DNA from: Varroa destructor
Lineage: Eukaryota; Arthropoda; Arachnida; Mesostigmata; Varroidae
Assembly: GCF_002443255.2 (NCBI RefSeq)
Contig: NW_019211457.1
Coordinates: 31,549,309 to 31,613,308 of the forward strand
DNA: 64,000 nt
Direction: 5' to 3'
Shown here: piece by piece, positions 1 through 14,842 of the stretch
Position numbering within the stretch: position 1 is the first letter of the stretch
Layout of the letters: each line of letters opens with the position of its first letter
Position numbers and translations under genes: made by a program
Notes under the pieces: model-generated
The model's database searches: none
Told to the model about the DNA's origin: nothing
Seen by the model: only the letters and a program-made list of their open reading frames with translations

Positions 1-3000
1 AAGGTCCTCTACCACAGAGTGCTGCCGGTTGGTAGGCAAGCAATACCAAACTGGAGCTGGAAAGGGTGGGCTTGTCGTCAGTACCCGTATGAGATGTCAA
101 GAAAACTAACCGGACAGCGAGAGACATTCGGCAGAGGCGATTTTGACAGAGTTCTAAGCTTGAGCTCACTCTCTGTCTAGTTATAGCAATAATAGAGAGG
201 CCTTTGGTCCTCTTCGTTTTCTGGCCTTCATTCTCAAAGCTGAACTTGTTCCGGGTTTGCTCAGGCTGGTGCTTTCTGTGGCCCTTCTGACTGTCCTATC
301 CAACCCCGCTTTCTCTCTTTTGGTAAAATTCCTTGATGGAGAACAGACAACGGCGAATCAGAGAGAATGTCGAGATTCAGGCTTGCAAGCAAAACCTATG
401 GCCATACGGGGCGGACCAGACAATCTGGTTCATAATTACCCGGCAAGGGGTAACGGGCAGCTGAAGGACATTGTGAAATGAATTTCGTAAAGATACAAAC
501 AGACACAACTTGGTAGGGCAAGCTCGCAATCGCTACGTTCCGTATTTGCCCTTCCACCTAGTTTAAGCGAACAACAAACCCTTCTAAAACAGACACTCAG
601 AGAAACTGATCTCGTATGCACTTTGTGGATGCATGATAGGCATTGAGATTTACAAACGTGTCATCTATCTTGGTTTGCACTTCTAGAAATGCTAGGTTAA
701 TGTACCCTCAACATTAGCAAAGACATAATGGACCGTTTTGAAGCTCTCGAACAACCACAATTAAGTTATTACGGCCGTAGTATTAACGCCATATATTAGC
801 AGAACCTAAGTTTGTCCTTGTTAGAATAAAAATTAGTATTTCAATAACTAATCTTATAACTACATAACAAAAGATATAACCGTTTTTTCATTCTCTATTC
901 AAAAAGTCCGATTTTTCTCCAACTGCATACCATTCCAGTCTACTTCATAATTCTAATATAACACCTCGCCACTACTTTTCCAGGACACACCTTGCAGGGT
1001 GCGCACCCAATGTCATGACCGACTTCGTAATAGTACTAGTTTGCATGTACTTGTCAAAGCATCAGAAAAAAACGAGCCTCGTGACCTGGACAGGATCCAA
1101 GCCATAATATCCCTCCTCTTCATAAAGCTTTGAAAGCTGCAGATACCCTTCCTGTTAGCCATTACTAACATCCTATTCGAGTAAATATTTCCCATTTGCG
1201 TCGACCGGCATTTTAACAGTCAGCTATCTTCAACTGAAACGTTCAGTCGAGTTCCACCCAACGGCTTGGAACAACGGTGCAGCATGGTTTGCGTGCCCTT
1301 TATCGGAAACACGAGGCTTGCAGCCTATTGGATAGAATCAAGCGAATTTGACTGCAGTAATAAGTATTCATAGAAATACATGAGTGAATGTGAAGGGCGC
1401 CATTTATAAATGTTTGATATATATTATATATCAATAATATTTTGTGAGAAAAGTCCTTGTCTGGTTTTTGTCTGACCATTCAAAATGGTTATCACCGGTA
1501 AAGTGGAGAGACAACTAGTAAAGTGTAGATTCCTTCGATTAATACTGATGCAATGGTACGCGTTATAGGTTTGTTGCGAATGTTCTTGCAAATTCACAAA
1601 GCGGACTAGTGCAGCCAACGTTTCTGGCATGAGGCTTGACGTTAGACGATGGAATGAGTGCGCATCGGGTATATCTCGCTAAAGACGGAAATACAACTTA
1701 TTAGTTAACTTTTCTCTAGGAATGTAAGTCAACCATGGGAAAGGTCTGGTATTCCGAAATCTTAAAATATGGAAATTCAGACAAACATATTTATTTTTAA
1801 TTTAAATATGCACCTACTACTAAATAAAATTAAAAATAGAAAAATGTTTTTGTACGGTGGGCTACTGGTCTACTGTTTGAAACGACGTTTATTTACAACG
1901 ACGATTTTGCAATAAAAAAAAGACAAATTGACTTTTTGCCTTTTTGACAGTTTGTCGGTAAATGGCGTTCTTTCTTGTTATTGATTTGCTGACGTGGTTG
2001 GCTTAAGCATCATTTTTGCCCATTTCGTCGATAAAAATTGATATTATAATGTGTAGCTACTGAAAAGCCGAAGCTGGCTATCACTACGTAAAACTAATAT
2101 ACGCGTAATGTCATGGTTAAAACATCGTAGCATTTTCGTAGGTTCGTTGATGTTTGTACATTTCGTGTTCTAGCACCTTGTTCAGCTCGTCACAAAAATC
2201 CAGTACAAACAAAATACTCGTCGTAAAGATTTCCCAGTGTCTTCAAATATTAGTCTGCATTTCCTTATGAACTCTAAGCCCACTTTTCTTAAAACTGCAA
2301 GCTTTCACTCCTTCGAGCTTTTCCTGTATATACTTTTCAGCTTACGCAAGTATACTTTCGTAGGTGCTTGGTGTAGGTCGAAACGCCTAAAATACTAGAC
2401 ATAGGTCCGAAAAGGCTGACATCTTTTGAGAACTAGGCCAGAACAGCAGCGAGGGCAGATTCAAAGCTTATCGCTAGTCCTATAATGCCCTTGCAATGCT
2501 GCGGGTTGAGTCAGGTTAAATACTAGCAATTGTTGTCCACAGTGGTAGAGTCTGTAACGCAAAATTCAAGCGGTCGCTACCGATCGAGGCCGATGAGAGT
2601 TAACGAAAGCCAAGAAGCAATAGCAGCTCGAGCACTCTAAAAATTTGGAGTGCGTGGGTATAGTTAGGTGCTGTAAGGCGCTGAGCAGAGGTTGAGGAAC
2701 TGGCGCATTTGGAGAAAGGGCAGAGCGCAACCGCGAGAAGCGTTTTTCGAAGGTGCCATTGCTGCTGCCATAACGCGTGCTCACGCGTAGGCTTCTCCTG
2801 AGAAGGCCTTGTTCTAGCGGTAGGGAGAAAGCTAAAAAAAGAGAAATACGGTAGCTTGGTAACTGTCTGCCTCGCCGCAAGACTAAAAGCCCACTGCGCT
2901 TGCACACACTCGTGCTAATACAAAACAGAGCTTGCCCTAAAGGAGGGAGGTAAATGTCGACCAATGCACGAAACAGGAAGAATGGTGGTGCATATTTTCA

Positions 3001-3587
3001 AAATTTCCATTTCCCAACGCTTTTGAGGCCGGTTACTGCCGTTATTGGTATTATTGCTATATCGGCGTTGGTGTACAGCCTGTTTTGCTCCCTTCAATTA
3101 GCCTAAATCAGTACGACCAGTGGCTGGGAATTGAAGGCGAAAGTGCGTCATTGCCCAGTTTTAGAATCGAGGAGTCGTACGTCACTTGTCTAATTTTTTG
3201 CCGTTGAGTTTTAAATTTTGTGGTAATGGCCGCCGTAGAAATCCTACGATGGCGATACTGCCATCGGCCATCATCATAATGGTAACTATTGAATGGATAA
3301 CTGTTTAAAACCTTCATGCCAGAGGAGAATGTGAGGATTTTTACAGAGTATGCGCCATATTGTAAGTTATACCGAACATATTCTTGTTCTTTTTTTGTTT
3401 CATTGATGTATGCTCATATTCATAAATACAGAGAGCTGTAGTGCCTTTGTGCTTTTGATTAATTAATCCAGTTAAATGTGCTAATTGAGTGCACGTCTTG
3501 TTAAGGTTGACATTTGTCGTGTACCTTCGTCCAAACACTATAAATACCATATTAGTGTACTATGAATATTAAGAGCACTAGCTTGGG

Positions 3588-3588
<1 letters not shown>

Positions 3589-3629
<41 letters not shown>
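3589..3629. repeat. (TA)n microsatellite, 41 bp
   Basis: Uninterrupted TA dinucleotide run. Confidence 0.97.
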
Positions 3630-3632
<3 letters not shown>

Positions 3633-6600
3633 ACTCTTTATAAACTAACTATTATTGCACGAGTAATTACTCTTATATATGCAAATAATATGGATTCGAT
3701 ACGACAGAGATTGTAAAGCTTCAATGTGAATACGGCAGCATCTCCTGTTTATATAAAAGATAGAGTAAGCAGGCTTTATACCCAGTGATTTTTCTATTTC
3801 GGAATTTGTCTTGCAAAATTGGGTGACGTGAAGGCTTCCCAGAGGGCGACCAAACAATGCGTGTATACTTATTGTATGCATCTTCCAATAATTCTGGCTT
3901 CCTTCCTAGCGTTCGTGCGGCAAGATTCCGCTGCATCATAAAAGAATGCATAGATAAGCTCACCGCTATGTTGTTGGGACACGTCGCAGAAAGTGTTTGA
4001 ACAGAACATTAGAAGGGAACTATGTAGGAGAGGCTTGCGATAGAAAGAATTTCCAAAAATGTCAGAACCAATTCACTTCTACAAGTTGCAAGATTTGTCT
4101 TTCTGGCAAAAACGAGTAGTAACACTGGCAGATTTGTCGCGACTGGGCGAGCAACGGCTTCTCCAAATGGTCCCTTCCCAGTTCCTCTAGAGACAAAATC
4201 CTTATAGTTTTACAGGTTGCGTTCACCTACCACCCTGAGCACCGTGGTGTGCACGATAGCATGAGCGCTTTGCCGCATCGTCTGAACTATCACCCATAAA
4301 GGCCACTACGATCTCTTCTCCACCTATGTTCCCTCACCTATCACTGCCTCCTGGCTGCGGCTGTGGCGTCGACTGTCCGGCGAGAGGGATGACTCAAAAA
4401 ACAGGACAGACGAAAAAGGGGGAACAACTTTTAGATCGCTAGGAGCAAGCCTGGGACAGGTCCCTGAGCTTAATTCCAGGACCAGGCTCATCCTACCTTT
4501 GGTCCCGTACCAGCTAGGCCTGTATGTCGCTGTTCAGGTAGCTTAACGCGCATCCCACTATACCACCAGTGAAGGTGGACAGAGGAAAAGGTCTTTTGTT
4601 ACAATAACGCTGATGGCGGCCTGCCTTCACCACCAGTAGTCGGTAGGCTCCCTTCTTTCGTCCCGCTGCCTTACAGACAGCTGGGCAGCAGTTTCAGCCT
4701 TAGCTCGGCAGTCCAAAGGACAAAGAAAACGGAAAAAAGGAAGAGGAGCCGGCTACAGTACGAACAGGTAGACAAACACGCAGTAGTGATAGAATGGGTT
4801 GAATGGGAAAAAATGGGCCGCGGTTGGGTTTCGCTGGGCTTAGCCCTGCTATGTGTCTATGTTTGGCCCGCCATCCATATTCTAGACTAACCTGTAGCCT
4901 GGTAGTGGCTACCTACCACACTTTTGTCCACGGCCCATAGATCCAACTAGGTTTTTTTGCTGACCATGGGTAGACTCGGTCCTGCCACCCCGGTAAGATT
5001 CAGTAGAACGGTTTGGTATTTCCCTTCAACGAGCTCCATCCTTTTTTCCAAGCATCTATCGGAGCATACACTGAAGGCCGCCACGGAAACTGGTGAAATA
5101 TTCTTTATGGACGACGTGAGCAGAGAAGCTGTTCAACCATCGTTTGTCCTACTTTCCCCCTCTCTTCCCACTTTCCGTTCTCCGGTCACTTCTTCTGCTG
5201 TCGGCTGCTTCACAATTGTTGAAATGGACAAGGCTTTGCTGGCCGGATCAGTCCGCTGGCCAAGAGCCACGGCAACGTCATTTCTTGAGTACCTCCCCAG
5301 CCATCGCCGGTTCCCGACCAGGTAGTGGTACCATGTCAGCTACAGTCGACCACATACTTCAATCCTGCCTCCTATGGCCCCTGGCCGCCAGTCGCATGTC
5401 CAGTGCCTTGCTTTAGCTAAATAGCGCCGTGAATGTATCTGTCTAGGCCATTGAGGCTTGAGGACTACTGCACTGTTTTCGTCGTGCCCTTATCCTGTTC
5501 AAGTTGAATTTTTTTTCTTTGGCAACGCCACCAGCAAGATTTCGTCACAAACACCATATTTGTGAAGCAAGGCCGCTAGAGAAACGAATGGAATAGTTTA
5601 GCTTCTTTAGGCCCGACGACACCTCACCTCTCAGATCAGAAAAACGCAGTTCCTAAGTAGGAAGACAGGCTTTGTTTATATATCTTCCACTCAGGCTTCG
5701 ATGTACGGAAAGCTGAATTTGTCCGCCAACTCAACCTGCTCTTCAAGTACTTTGAAGCACGGGTAACCTCGAATCAACGTTGCACGTAAGAAGGCCGCAT
5801 CTGCAGCGACGGTCGGTCATGAATTTTAAGTCATTTAAGTAGCTTTGTTTAGAAGCTGTTTAGCGAACCTGAGATCTAGACCAGCTTGTGGGCAGACAAT
5901 AGCACTAAGCGGTGATGATAGAGCAAAGTGCAGAAGCGGATCAAAAAAGGATTTCATGAACTGCGTTCCCGTTATCACGGAGCTGAGCCAAGGAAAGCCT
6001 TGAAGGCCTGCATGTATGTAGACATTTTCAGTAGAAATAGGATTGCAACAGAAGTTTTGCTAATGCCTTTTCAAACCAGATAACCCAGGCTAAAGTTTAG
6101 CAGCTTACTAATCATTTCCAACTACAAATGCACAAACTTTAGGCGCTTTCTGCTAAAGTGTACCTTATCTAAGAAAAGAAATAGAGAGTACGGTTCAGTG
6201 AAAATAAATCATATTGGCCGATTCAGGTACGCTAAGCATACTTGATTCATTGATACAAAGACAGTTATTATATACCTGTTTAACATTACAATGGACGATT
6301 ACCGCTTAAGTATAAGGGATTTCTCGGCAAGTTGTCCGAGATCTATTATAACGGATACAATCCTCTATCTTGTATATCCACTATTAAGACTGTTCTCCAA
6401 ACGAATGGATATAGTAAGCACATACAGCTTTGCATGACATTGACGTCACCCATCGCGACAGCTATGATCGGTCATGGGCAATAGCCTTCGGACAGATATG
6501 ACAGAATACCATATTGATCTTGAGTTTTTTCCGCTGTCCGCGGCTAGGCCTAGTAGAACTAACACAGGACCCGCCACGCGCGGAAAGCTTACTGGCTCAG

Positions 6601-9442
6601 CGTCCTTAATCGGAGGGTCACAAGGATGCTTCTGGGCTAGCGGCGCCGCAGAGTAATGACTGAAGGAATCTACTCACCAACGATATGAATGGCGAATATT
6701 GCTCGGCTTGCTTCTGATCTTGGCCGATATTGTTCTGTCGGGATTATTCGACAAGGCTCAGTTCCCAAATTCTCAAGTCGTCAAGTTGCGGACTAAGCAA
6801 TGACAGTCAGATCTACGAACCATAAATTTCTCCCAGAAAAAAATAACAATACAGCATAATAAAATGGTTGCTTTTGGCACAAAATACTTATAAAGTACTT
6901 CGTACGCGTATGAGACGGGTCCGTCGCTTTGTTTTATGCTACCACGTATTTCATAAAATGAGTCTATACATCGTCCGCAAAAGGCTTCCATGCTTTTTTC
7001 TCAGAAATCATTGCGGCCTGTATAGTGGTCCTTGACAGTAATTTCGGCCTTCCCGCTGCCCTTGCCGTTGCCGCGTCACTTAACTTTGATTTGTTGGCAT
7101 CTTCGTCGTCGTCGTAGTCTGCGTCGGTCCGATGGGCTAGACACGCTGGGCAAGGGCTGGCGTGCACAGCTCGAGTTTCTGCGCTTGCGTTTGTTCATCC
7201 ATTCTACTCAGGCTATAAGCGACAAGGCGATGGGTCGTTGGCCGAGAACGGACGTTCCCCGAAAAAAGTGAGGGAACTATAGGCAGACTAAGATCGAGAT
7301 ATTGCGTTGTCTCGCAATGCAGCGACTCCGACGATAGCAGAGCAACGGGAGAGCAGCGAAAAAAAAGATCGACTTTTCGTTCCCTCGGAGCGACGGATAA
7401 AGATTGAGGGAAGGAACGGGGCCGGGGGAGCGAGGAGCAGACGACAGATCGGCTATTGCTAAAATGGGATCATTCATCAAAGGACTAGATGGCAAGAGAT
7501 GCCAAGCGTTCTGTGTTTAAGAGAGAGTGAACGTGACCGAAAATGCGAGATAAAAAAAAAGAGAGGATACCACGGTGACGATAATATATAGAAGAAAGAA
7601 AAAGAAGAAGAAACTAAGTGAGGTCCTAGAAAGACAGTGGACAGAGAAAAAGCGAAATATTAGGTGAGAGGGTAACAAAAGACGACTGCTATGGCACCAC
7701 CGCGACCGCATTACGGAATAAGCGCGAGTACGGCGAAGCAGGCAGCATCGGACCCATGCCAACGTCGCGGCTTCCACCGGCACCGAATCTATTACATAAA
7801 TCCCATAGATCTTCAGGAACACTGTTAGGCAGAGGGCGTTGGTCGCTCACTCGCTCGGTTCGTTTGTTGGGCGGCAATGTTGATGGCGTAGCCGGCGTCA
7901 TAGCGTCATGGTAGCACCACTTACTACCGCCTATATTGACGCGCTCTACTTGGCGACGATCTTGGTTGAGCAACTTGCCCTGCAATGGTAATCGTCAGAG
8001 AATTGCACGGGGGCAGCTGCCCATCAGAGAACTAAACGGCTGCCACGGACACCAGTCAACATCCAACAGAGCTCTTCCACTACTCGGGTTTGATCGAATA
8101 GCGGTCACACTAACAAGAGCAACAAAAGAACCAGTGATAGTGGTCAAGCCCGTCGGCTTGCTTGGCTGTAACATTTCGCTGCCAAGCCGTGAGCATCTTG
8201 GCATCCCCGAGACTTGTAATGGCTGCAAGAGCACTGCACGAGTTATTGTTAACGGCTCCTTCTACCGTTGCACCAATTATAGTTCCTGTAGTAGTCGTTA
8301 GCGAGGCTATTCAAGAGTACGGGAGCAGGCGGGATCCGACAAAGCAGTCGAATTTTCTTATTTTGTTTCCTTGTGCGTAATGTGAGCTGCAGGTAGAGGG
8401 TGCTGTCCATGGTCCCTTTTCGTGTTTTCGCCTCTATAGTAGTTATACGAGTATATTTGTTCCTGGCGTACCTCTTCAGCCTATCCAGGATGAATTAGAA
8501 AACGTTATGACATAAAAACCATATAAAATCTAAGGCATCAGGACCAGCGGATCCAGATGCAGTTTCCCTTTACCGATAAATGTCAAGATGCTGACCCCAG
8601 CTACGGTATGAGCAGCAGCAGTATCCACTGACGAAGACAAACAAAGCACTTGCAGTATATATATACTGGGCAACTGTCATTATATTCTATATTGATTAAC
8701 TCTTAATAATAATAAAAAAAGCTCGTCCTTTTGTATATTCGGGTTCTGTTGGCCGGAACTGGCCGTAGGCAAGGCGACAAACAGATTATTATTACTCGAA
8801 ACCAATCTTTTAGTCATTGGACAGTAGCCCAGAAGCGGTGAGCCGTTTGTGGGTTTAATTTTAATAATATTTTATTAATCATATTTCTTTTAAATAAATC
8901 ACCAACTGAATGTACTAGCGCATTTTTCAATCCAAATCGATTTAATTACATAGTCACAATTTTATACTGCGGCCATATTGTCACGTAAACCGTGTCGTAT
9001 TGTAAAAATGCCAGCAAATGATTATATAATCTACATAAAACATTGTGCATTTTGCTGAATTTATTACATATAATACGTTACAAGTGCGTAACAAGTCTAA
9101 GCAACAGTCTTATTTCGTGCGCCGTTTTCGTATCGTAGACACGTCAAATAAATAACAATTCGCTCTAATAAATAATTCTGTATACACAAACTCAATAGGA
9201 TTGCTCACAAGGTAAAGTAGTAGCGTTTTACCACCACCGAACGACCGGACTCAGGGGCCCTATTTTAGTGGGGCAAGTTGCCGTTTCTAATTCGAATCGT
9301 CCTCTGACCTTCATCTGACACTCGAGAACGATGGGGAGTTTTTCTCATCGAACAAAAGTAGGGGGTTCAGTCAGCTAGCAGGTTATTAATGAATGTAATT
9401 AATTGTAATACGAAGTAACGCGCGGTATGTATGTGTGTTTGC

Positions 9443-9462
9443 GTGTGTGTGTGTGTGTGTGT
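9443..9462. repeat. (GT)10 microsatellite
   Basis: Uninterrupted GT run of 20 bp, preceded by degenerate GT-rich sequence from about 9425. Confidence 0.95.
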
Positions 9463-12400
9463 TAGAGGGAAGCGGAAACGCTAGATGAGAAATCTCCGAC
9501 CAACGGAATTTTGCGGTTCAACCTCGAGGTCGCGTAAATAGGTTCTTTTGACAAAACTGAAGACGAAAGACTTTCTGAGCGTCATACTTACCTTACGGCA
9601 CTTAATACTACTTCTAGTTTTCTACCGCTTTTTGCGGTATCAAATGGTAGGGATAGTACTCTTTCGAAAATTTTTATTCGTTAAATTTCCGCCTATAAAG
9701 GAGGAACATGAAAAAAGCGGACGTTAAAATAAATTAAGTATGACCACCTTTCCGTTCTAATTAACGTCAGCTGTATACTAGATAGAACAAACCATCAAGT
9801 TAAACTCATTACCATGCTAGGTCAGCTAACAAAAATAGGCGATCCCATTCAATTCTTCCAGGTTTGCCAATTCATATAAAAGGAAAAGTAACTTTATTAA
9901 AGTATCACTCGTTACACGCACTCGCAATTAAAGCGCCGAGGGATGAATGTAATGTTAATCGCTTGAACGCTATCCTGGAGCATTCCTCGCAGCATATTAG
10001 ATTCTACGGTGCCAGTCTATAGTTAACAACAACAGACAGTTTACGACAAAGCGGAACTTCATAGTATCTTGTATTGCACCATTGTTTTTCAATCAGGGGG
10101 CGCTTCAACCGGCTTCTGCCGTCGGCACTACGCGGCTACAGTGTACACAATGAAAGAACAGAAAAGAACCTTCGTCCTTAGACCACTATATAACAACAGC
10201 ATTCCGATCACGGAAAACTCTATTGATGTCGAGACGCGGCAAAAATCTTTTTGTGAATGCTTTTTTCAACGGCGGAAGAATTGTATGAAAAAAGTACGAG
10301 AACAGTTCGTCTGCTACGGACTAATTAGATGTCATTCCTCTAAAAAAGGTTATTTCGATTATGTCATATAGCGACAGGAAAGTAAAGACTCGATTGCGGG
10401 GACCTCAGCTAATGAAGACAATATGTCGTACCTATGTGGCGTGCATAGGTCTGTCACAAAAAAAACAGGCATGTATATGAACACTCGTGAATTGAGCAGA
10501 TCCTGTCAGAGTTGGGGTAAGTTATAGAACACAGTATATCCGACAATGTACTCGTGTGCGCTTGCAGTTGACTGGATTTGTGGTTGGGACCGGGGAGGTC
10601 TAAGGAAGCGGAACACTACCGTGGAATAGTGGTACAGATTCTTGTGTAACTCTATACATATATATAGTTGGTCGTCTCTTATTATCCCTTTCCCGCGTAT
10701 CTTCCTCTTTCTTATAATTTTCTGTCTCCATAGTCCGTTCCAACTACAGACCAACGAGCCGCTAGCGAATTGTAGGTTACCGCGGATATGGTCCCGGTCT
10801 AGAAACGGCTCTGCTAAAAGGACCCTGCTCTGCCGGCAGTATGTTATGAATTAATAAGCGTTATAAATGATGTCCGATCGCTACGGCGGAGGCAACAGAA
10901 GAGGGCGACGCTGTAGCGTAGTAGGGAGTCTAGCAGCCGCAAGGGTAGCGGCTGCAGAAGGTTCGCTCGCTGGCCGCCCGCATCGGAGAAGAGGTTGTGG
11001 GCGCTTGGCGGACTGCACGGGTGGTGCGCACAACGTAGTGGCGGTGATGGCGGCATACCGAGAAGATAGAAGCTTCATCGGGTGCTATGGGGGCTCGAGA
11101 ATGAGACTAGTGTTAGAAGCCATAAGAGAACTGTTGTTCCGGAAAGCGACACCATGGCTATGGCCGTGGGCACCGGATGGCGAACGCCGCCGCGCGATCG
11201 AGGGGCGCCAACTACGCTTACGCTCTACGGCACCACTGGTTCATGGTCTGAGTGAAGGAAAGCCGGCAAAGTGGAACGCACGACGTAGCCAACCAACTGT
11301 GACCACCTCAAGCCATAAGAAAGCTCATCAGGGGAATTGGGTTTCTTCGTAGCGAGCGCTGCTAATAGTAGCGGCGTAGGCAGTAGGGAACAAATGAGCT
11401 CTTTTCCTTCTAACGAAGCAACGAAAATTAAAGAGAGGGCCAGAAGCTTTCTTCTCCTGTATCCGTCCTTTTCTGCATCGCCTTTTCTTCCGCTCATGCC
11501 ATCGACAGTCGTTCCCGCTCCTTCCTACCCATTGAAGAGGCATCAACAGCCGCTCCAGTCGTACGCCAACCCCCCTCTGTTTTCCACGCCCTTCGTCGAC
11601 CACTCTGTGGGCATCCCACGACGGAGTAAGCCCCCTCTGCCAGCGACGGCTGTTATAGGGAGCTTCTTCTTCGGGGATCGCAAGGTTCGCGCTGGCTGAT
11701 GTAGCGAAGCGCAAGAATGGGCCGAAGCAAAAGGAGAACGGACCCTCACGAGCGTAAGTGATGGCGTAACGTCAGGTCGAGAGCCAACAAAAGGATGACG
11801 CCGGCCAACGCGCCGTGCTATTAACCTTCGCTCCGAAAAAACGAAGCAGAAGATGTCTGCTGAAAAGTCAGACGTTATGTTGGAGACAACCGAAGAAGTA
11901 GGAATGACCACAGTATACCCAAAGGAAACATAACGGCACGTAAAACACGCGAAAGAACTGACTAGGACACACATACCCTTAAACTGCCGGATGTGTTGTT
12001 ACAAGCTAGAAGTACATGTACTGTCATGGCAATAAAAAGACAAGACGTTCCGAGAAGGCAATTCTTCGCAGTTTTTTTTAGAGAATTTCTAACTAAATGA
12101 TATACCAGGTACAAGTCGTAGTGATAGGATGCCCTTTAACAAACACAGTCGATTATCGGTTTGAATAGGGTCTTTGAAGCGTTTAGGGTAGCTCATTTCT
12201 AATTATCGTAGAAGAACCGTATGACTCTCCAAAGGGGCCAAAAAAACTATCAAGCTGCAGCAGGCGAATCGAATATCAGATTCATGCAACCGACGTCTAG
12301 ACTATTGTTGCTCACGATTATTTGTCGGTTAAATTGTATCGATTTGATTTCATTTAAAGCGAGGTTTTCCTGTCACCATCTGTCCTTCTTTATAACTACT

Positions 12401-14842
12401 GTTAAGTTCTATGTTATTTATTGTGGCATGCAGAATACCGTAACGTACAGCTACGACCCTTGCAACAATTTACCTTGAAACCTATTTTCCTGCATCCGTA
12501 CAATTTCGTATCACTGTTTCAGCTGTCATTAGCGGCATACCCTGTTATGTCAACCATACGCGTGACCTCTGACATTTGTTCTACCCCTCACATACCTACG
12601 TTTATTCTACATATGCACCTCAATTGCTATATAGAAGGGGTTGCGTGAAGTAAAGCGGCTTCGGCTGCAATTGAAGTTAAAGGACTGTCCTACCAAGATG
12701 CCGTTCAGATTTCGTGACATACAAAAAAAGTTACTGTGCAGATCAGATGTATAAATCAACAAAGAATAAGAGTAGTACTTTATATTAGTGCAATTCCTAT
12801 AGAGAATTACTACTTTTTTTTTTTATCCTACCTGCATTCCTACTATGGCAAATTATTCTCGAAATAAATCCTCATGACATGATCCTCAAAACGTGCGAAA
12901 CTTTTTTGATGTGCTCATGTCCATCTTAGTTAAAACATAGCCTAAAACGATTAGCTTCATCAAAGCATTCGCCATTGCACAGACATCACTTATACCATTT
13001 ACGAAAGGTAGATTATTGACACAGACGTAGTTGAGACGCGGCAGTCCAAGTTGAGAGGGCAGTCCAAGCACTTAGTACTCCATATCACCATCCGTATATG
13101 TATGGTTAACTAGTCCCACACGGCCCAAGCCAGCCCACCCGGTAGCAAAGGCTTATGTAATGATAAGCTTTTTTCTTCGAGCAGGTAGGCAAGCCGCTTT
13201 GCTTTGCAGTGAAGCACAGGCAGCCTTTAGGCTGTTTTGAGTGTTTGTTTTCGCACGCGCGAACCGACAGTGCCACCGTTTACCGGGAGGGGCCTTCGCC
13301 CAGAGTTCATCGTCTTGACCCCGAAACGCCTCCTTTGCTACATACATCTTCTGGTGCATCTTCAACTATCGTCGTTGCCGTCATCGTTTTGCCCTACCTC
13401 GAGGATTTAGTGGATATGGTGTCCATTAGCAGGGTGTTATGGTGCCTCGGTGAATCTCAAACACGACGTCCCTACATTTCAGCCAACCAGAGTGCCTATG
13501 GCTGCTTCTACTCTGTCCAAGGATAGGTTTTAAATGCTAAAGGAAGATGAGCAATGTACTCCAATTCCAAATTTTTGCATGGATGATCTGGACAAGCGGA
13601 CTTAGAAGCGCGAACTCGCGCGAGTTTCATAATTCCAGAAAATGGTAACGTTCGAGAGGAAATAATCCACGAAGCGTGTAGCCTTCATCTTTGTCATCAT
13701 AAATAACGGAATCCAATAGAGTAAGCAGTTCGTTTGTAACGCTTGTACTGCGTAGGCGGTGGGACGCAATGTGAAAATTATGATGACTTGAAAAATGGAA
13801 GGAACGATCATCTCATGGGAAACGACACTAAGGCGATGCCAACAATAAACAACTGAACATATTTACATAATTTTTCCTTTATCATTCCCTAATTTTATAC
13901 ATTTAAAATGTGACTCAAGTGCAACATGAATGATGTGGGATAACAGTTATTCACTTCATCCAGCTTCGGCCACTCTGTCGCGTACATTTGCCCGTATCTG
14001 TGAAATAGCAGTGCAGATATTTTTTATGAAATTTAGTCAGATTATCGTATACCGATAATCCCGAGTATATCGATGAAGAAATTCGAAGACCAAAAAACTT
14101 CTGCTCGGTGCGTGATGTGGGTCGGAGGTGTTCTTTGACAAAGTTTCAAACCCCGTTCGCTACTAAGAGATGGTCCCCGGCTTTATTTTTTTCCTATCCC
14201 AAATAGTTGAGAAGTATTCACAAGATAGCTGGTTTCAGCAGGTCTGGATGTAAGCGTTATTAAAGGATACCGTCAGCGTTCGGCTGATCCTTAGATTAAA
14301 TGACATAGAAAAGCTTATTAAATCATCTCATTTTACTTCGGTCGACCTTTTTTTTTAATGAGAATATCTAGCAAGTCAAATATGGTATAGCAACTCATGA
14401 ACAACGGACACGTTTAAGGACAACATTATCCGTGCCGTCATTTCAAAAACCGGCCCAGATGTACGCGCGAAGTAGCCAAAAACTGATTAAAATGAATGGC
14501 TGCCGTGAAAATGATTCAGGGAATTCACCCTATGGACGTTGTATTTTAGCAGAATCTTGGATGTGTGAAGTTTGTATTAAAGAACTTTATGCAACTATAT
14601 TTTTGTTGCGGTCATTTTCAAGTTGCTTTTAACCAGATGTATATTCAAGCTCTATCTATGCATAGATCATCGCTGATGAAAAACACTTGAAACAAGTTGA
14701 ATACGAGCTACGCTACCATATTTAGCACTACACTAACGTGAACCTCCTAAAAACAAATACGTCCTGTCCACGTCCAATTCGTGCCGTAAACATACAGAAA
14801 CCAAACGCGAGATTCAACTTATCGTCAGCACAATTGACTCAC

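Larger units (their letters stand above)
1..14842. other. Non-coding mosaic region, no confident gene
   Basis: AT-rich patches (about 650-950, 1740-2110, 8640-9200, 12660-12900, 13840-14100) alternate with GC-richer ones (about 2590-2920, 4180-5420, 7030-7300, 7690-8300, 10860-11850, 13150-13530). Open frames in the GC-richer blocks overlap on both strands and resemble no family. A 10-bp perfect AT hairpin with a one-base loop lies at 1414-1434, and AACTCGCGCGAGTT at 13613-13626 is a 14-base palindrome. Weak exon candidates at 7689-7979 and 11509-11684 are discussed as findings. Confidence 0.6.

Noticed and set aside
2566..2964. 132-codon minus-strand frame
   Set aside because: A second frame over the same DNA is equally open; no domain, signal peptide or splice context.
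10867..11352. 161-codon plus frame starting MSDRYGGGNRRGRR, suggestive of an RNA-binding protein
   Set aside because: The resemblance ends after about 15 residues; the rest is Arg/Ala-rich GC-driven sequence and the opposite strand is also open.
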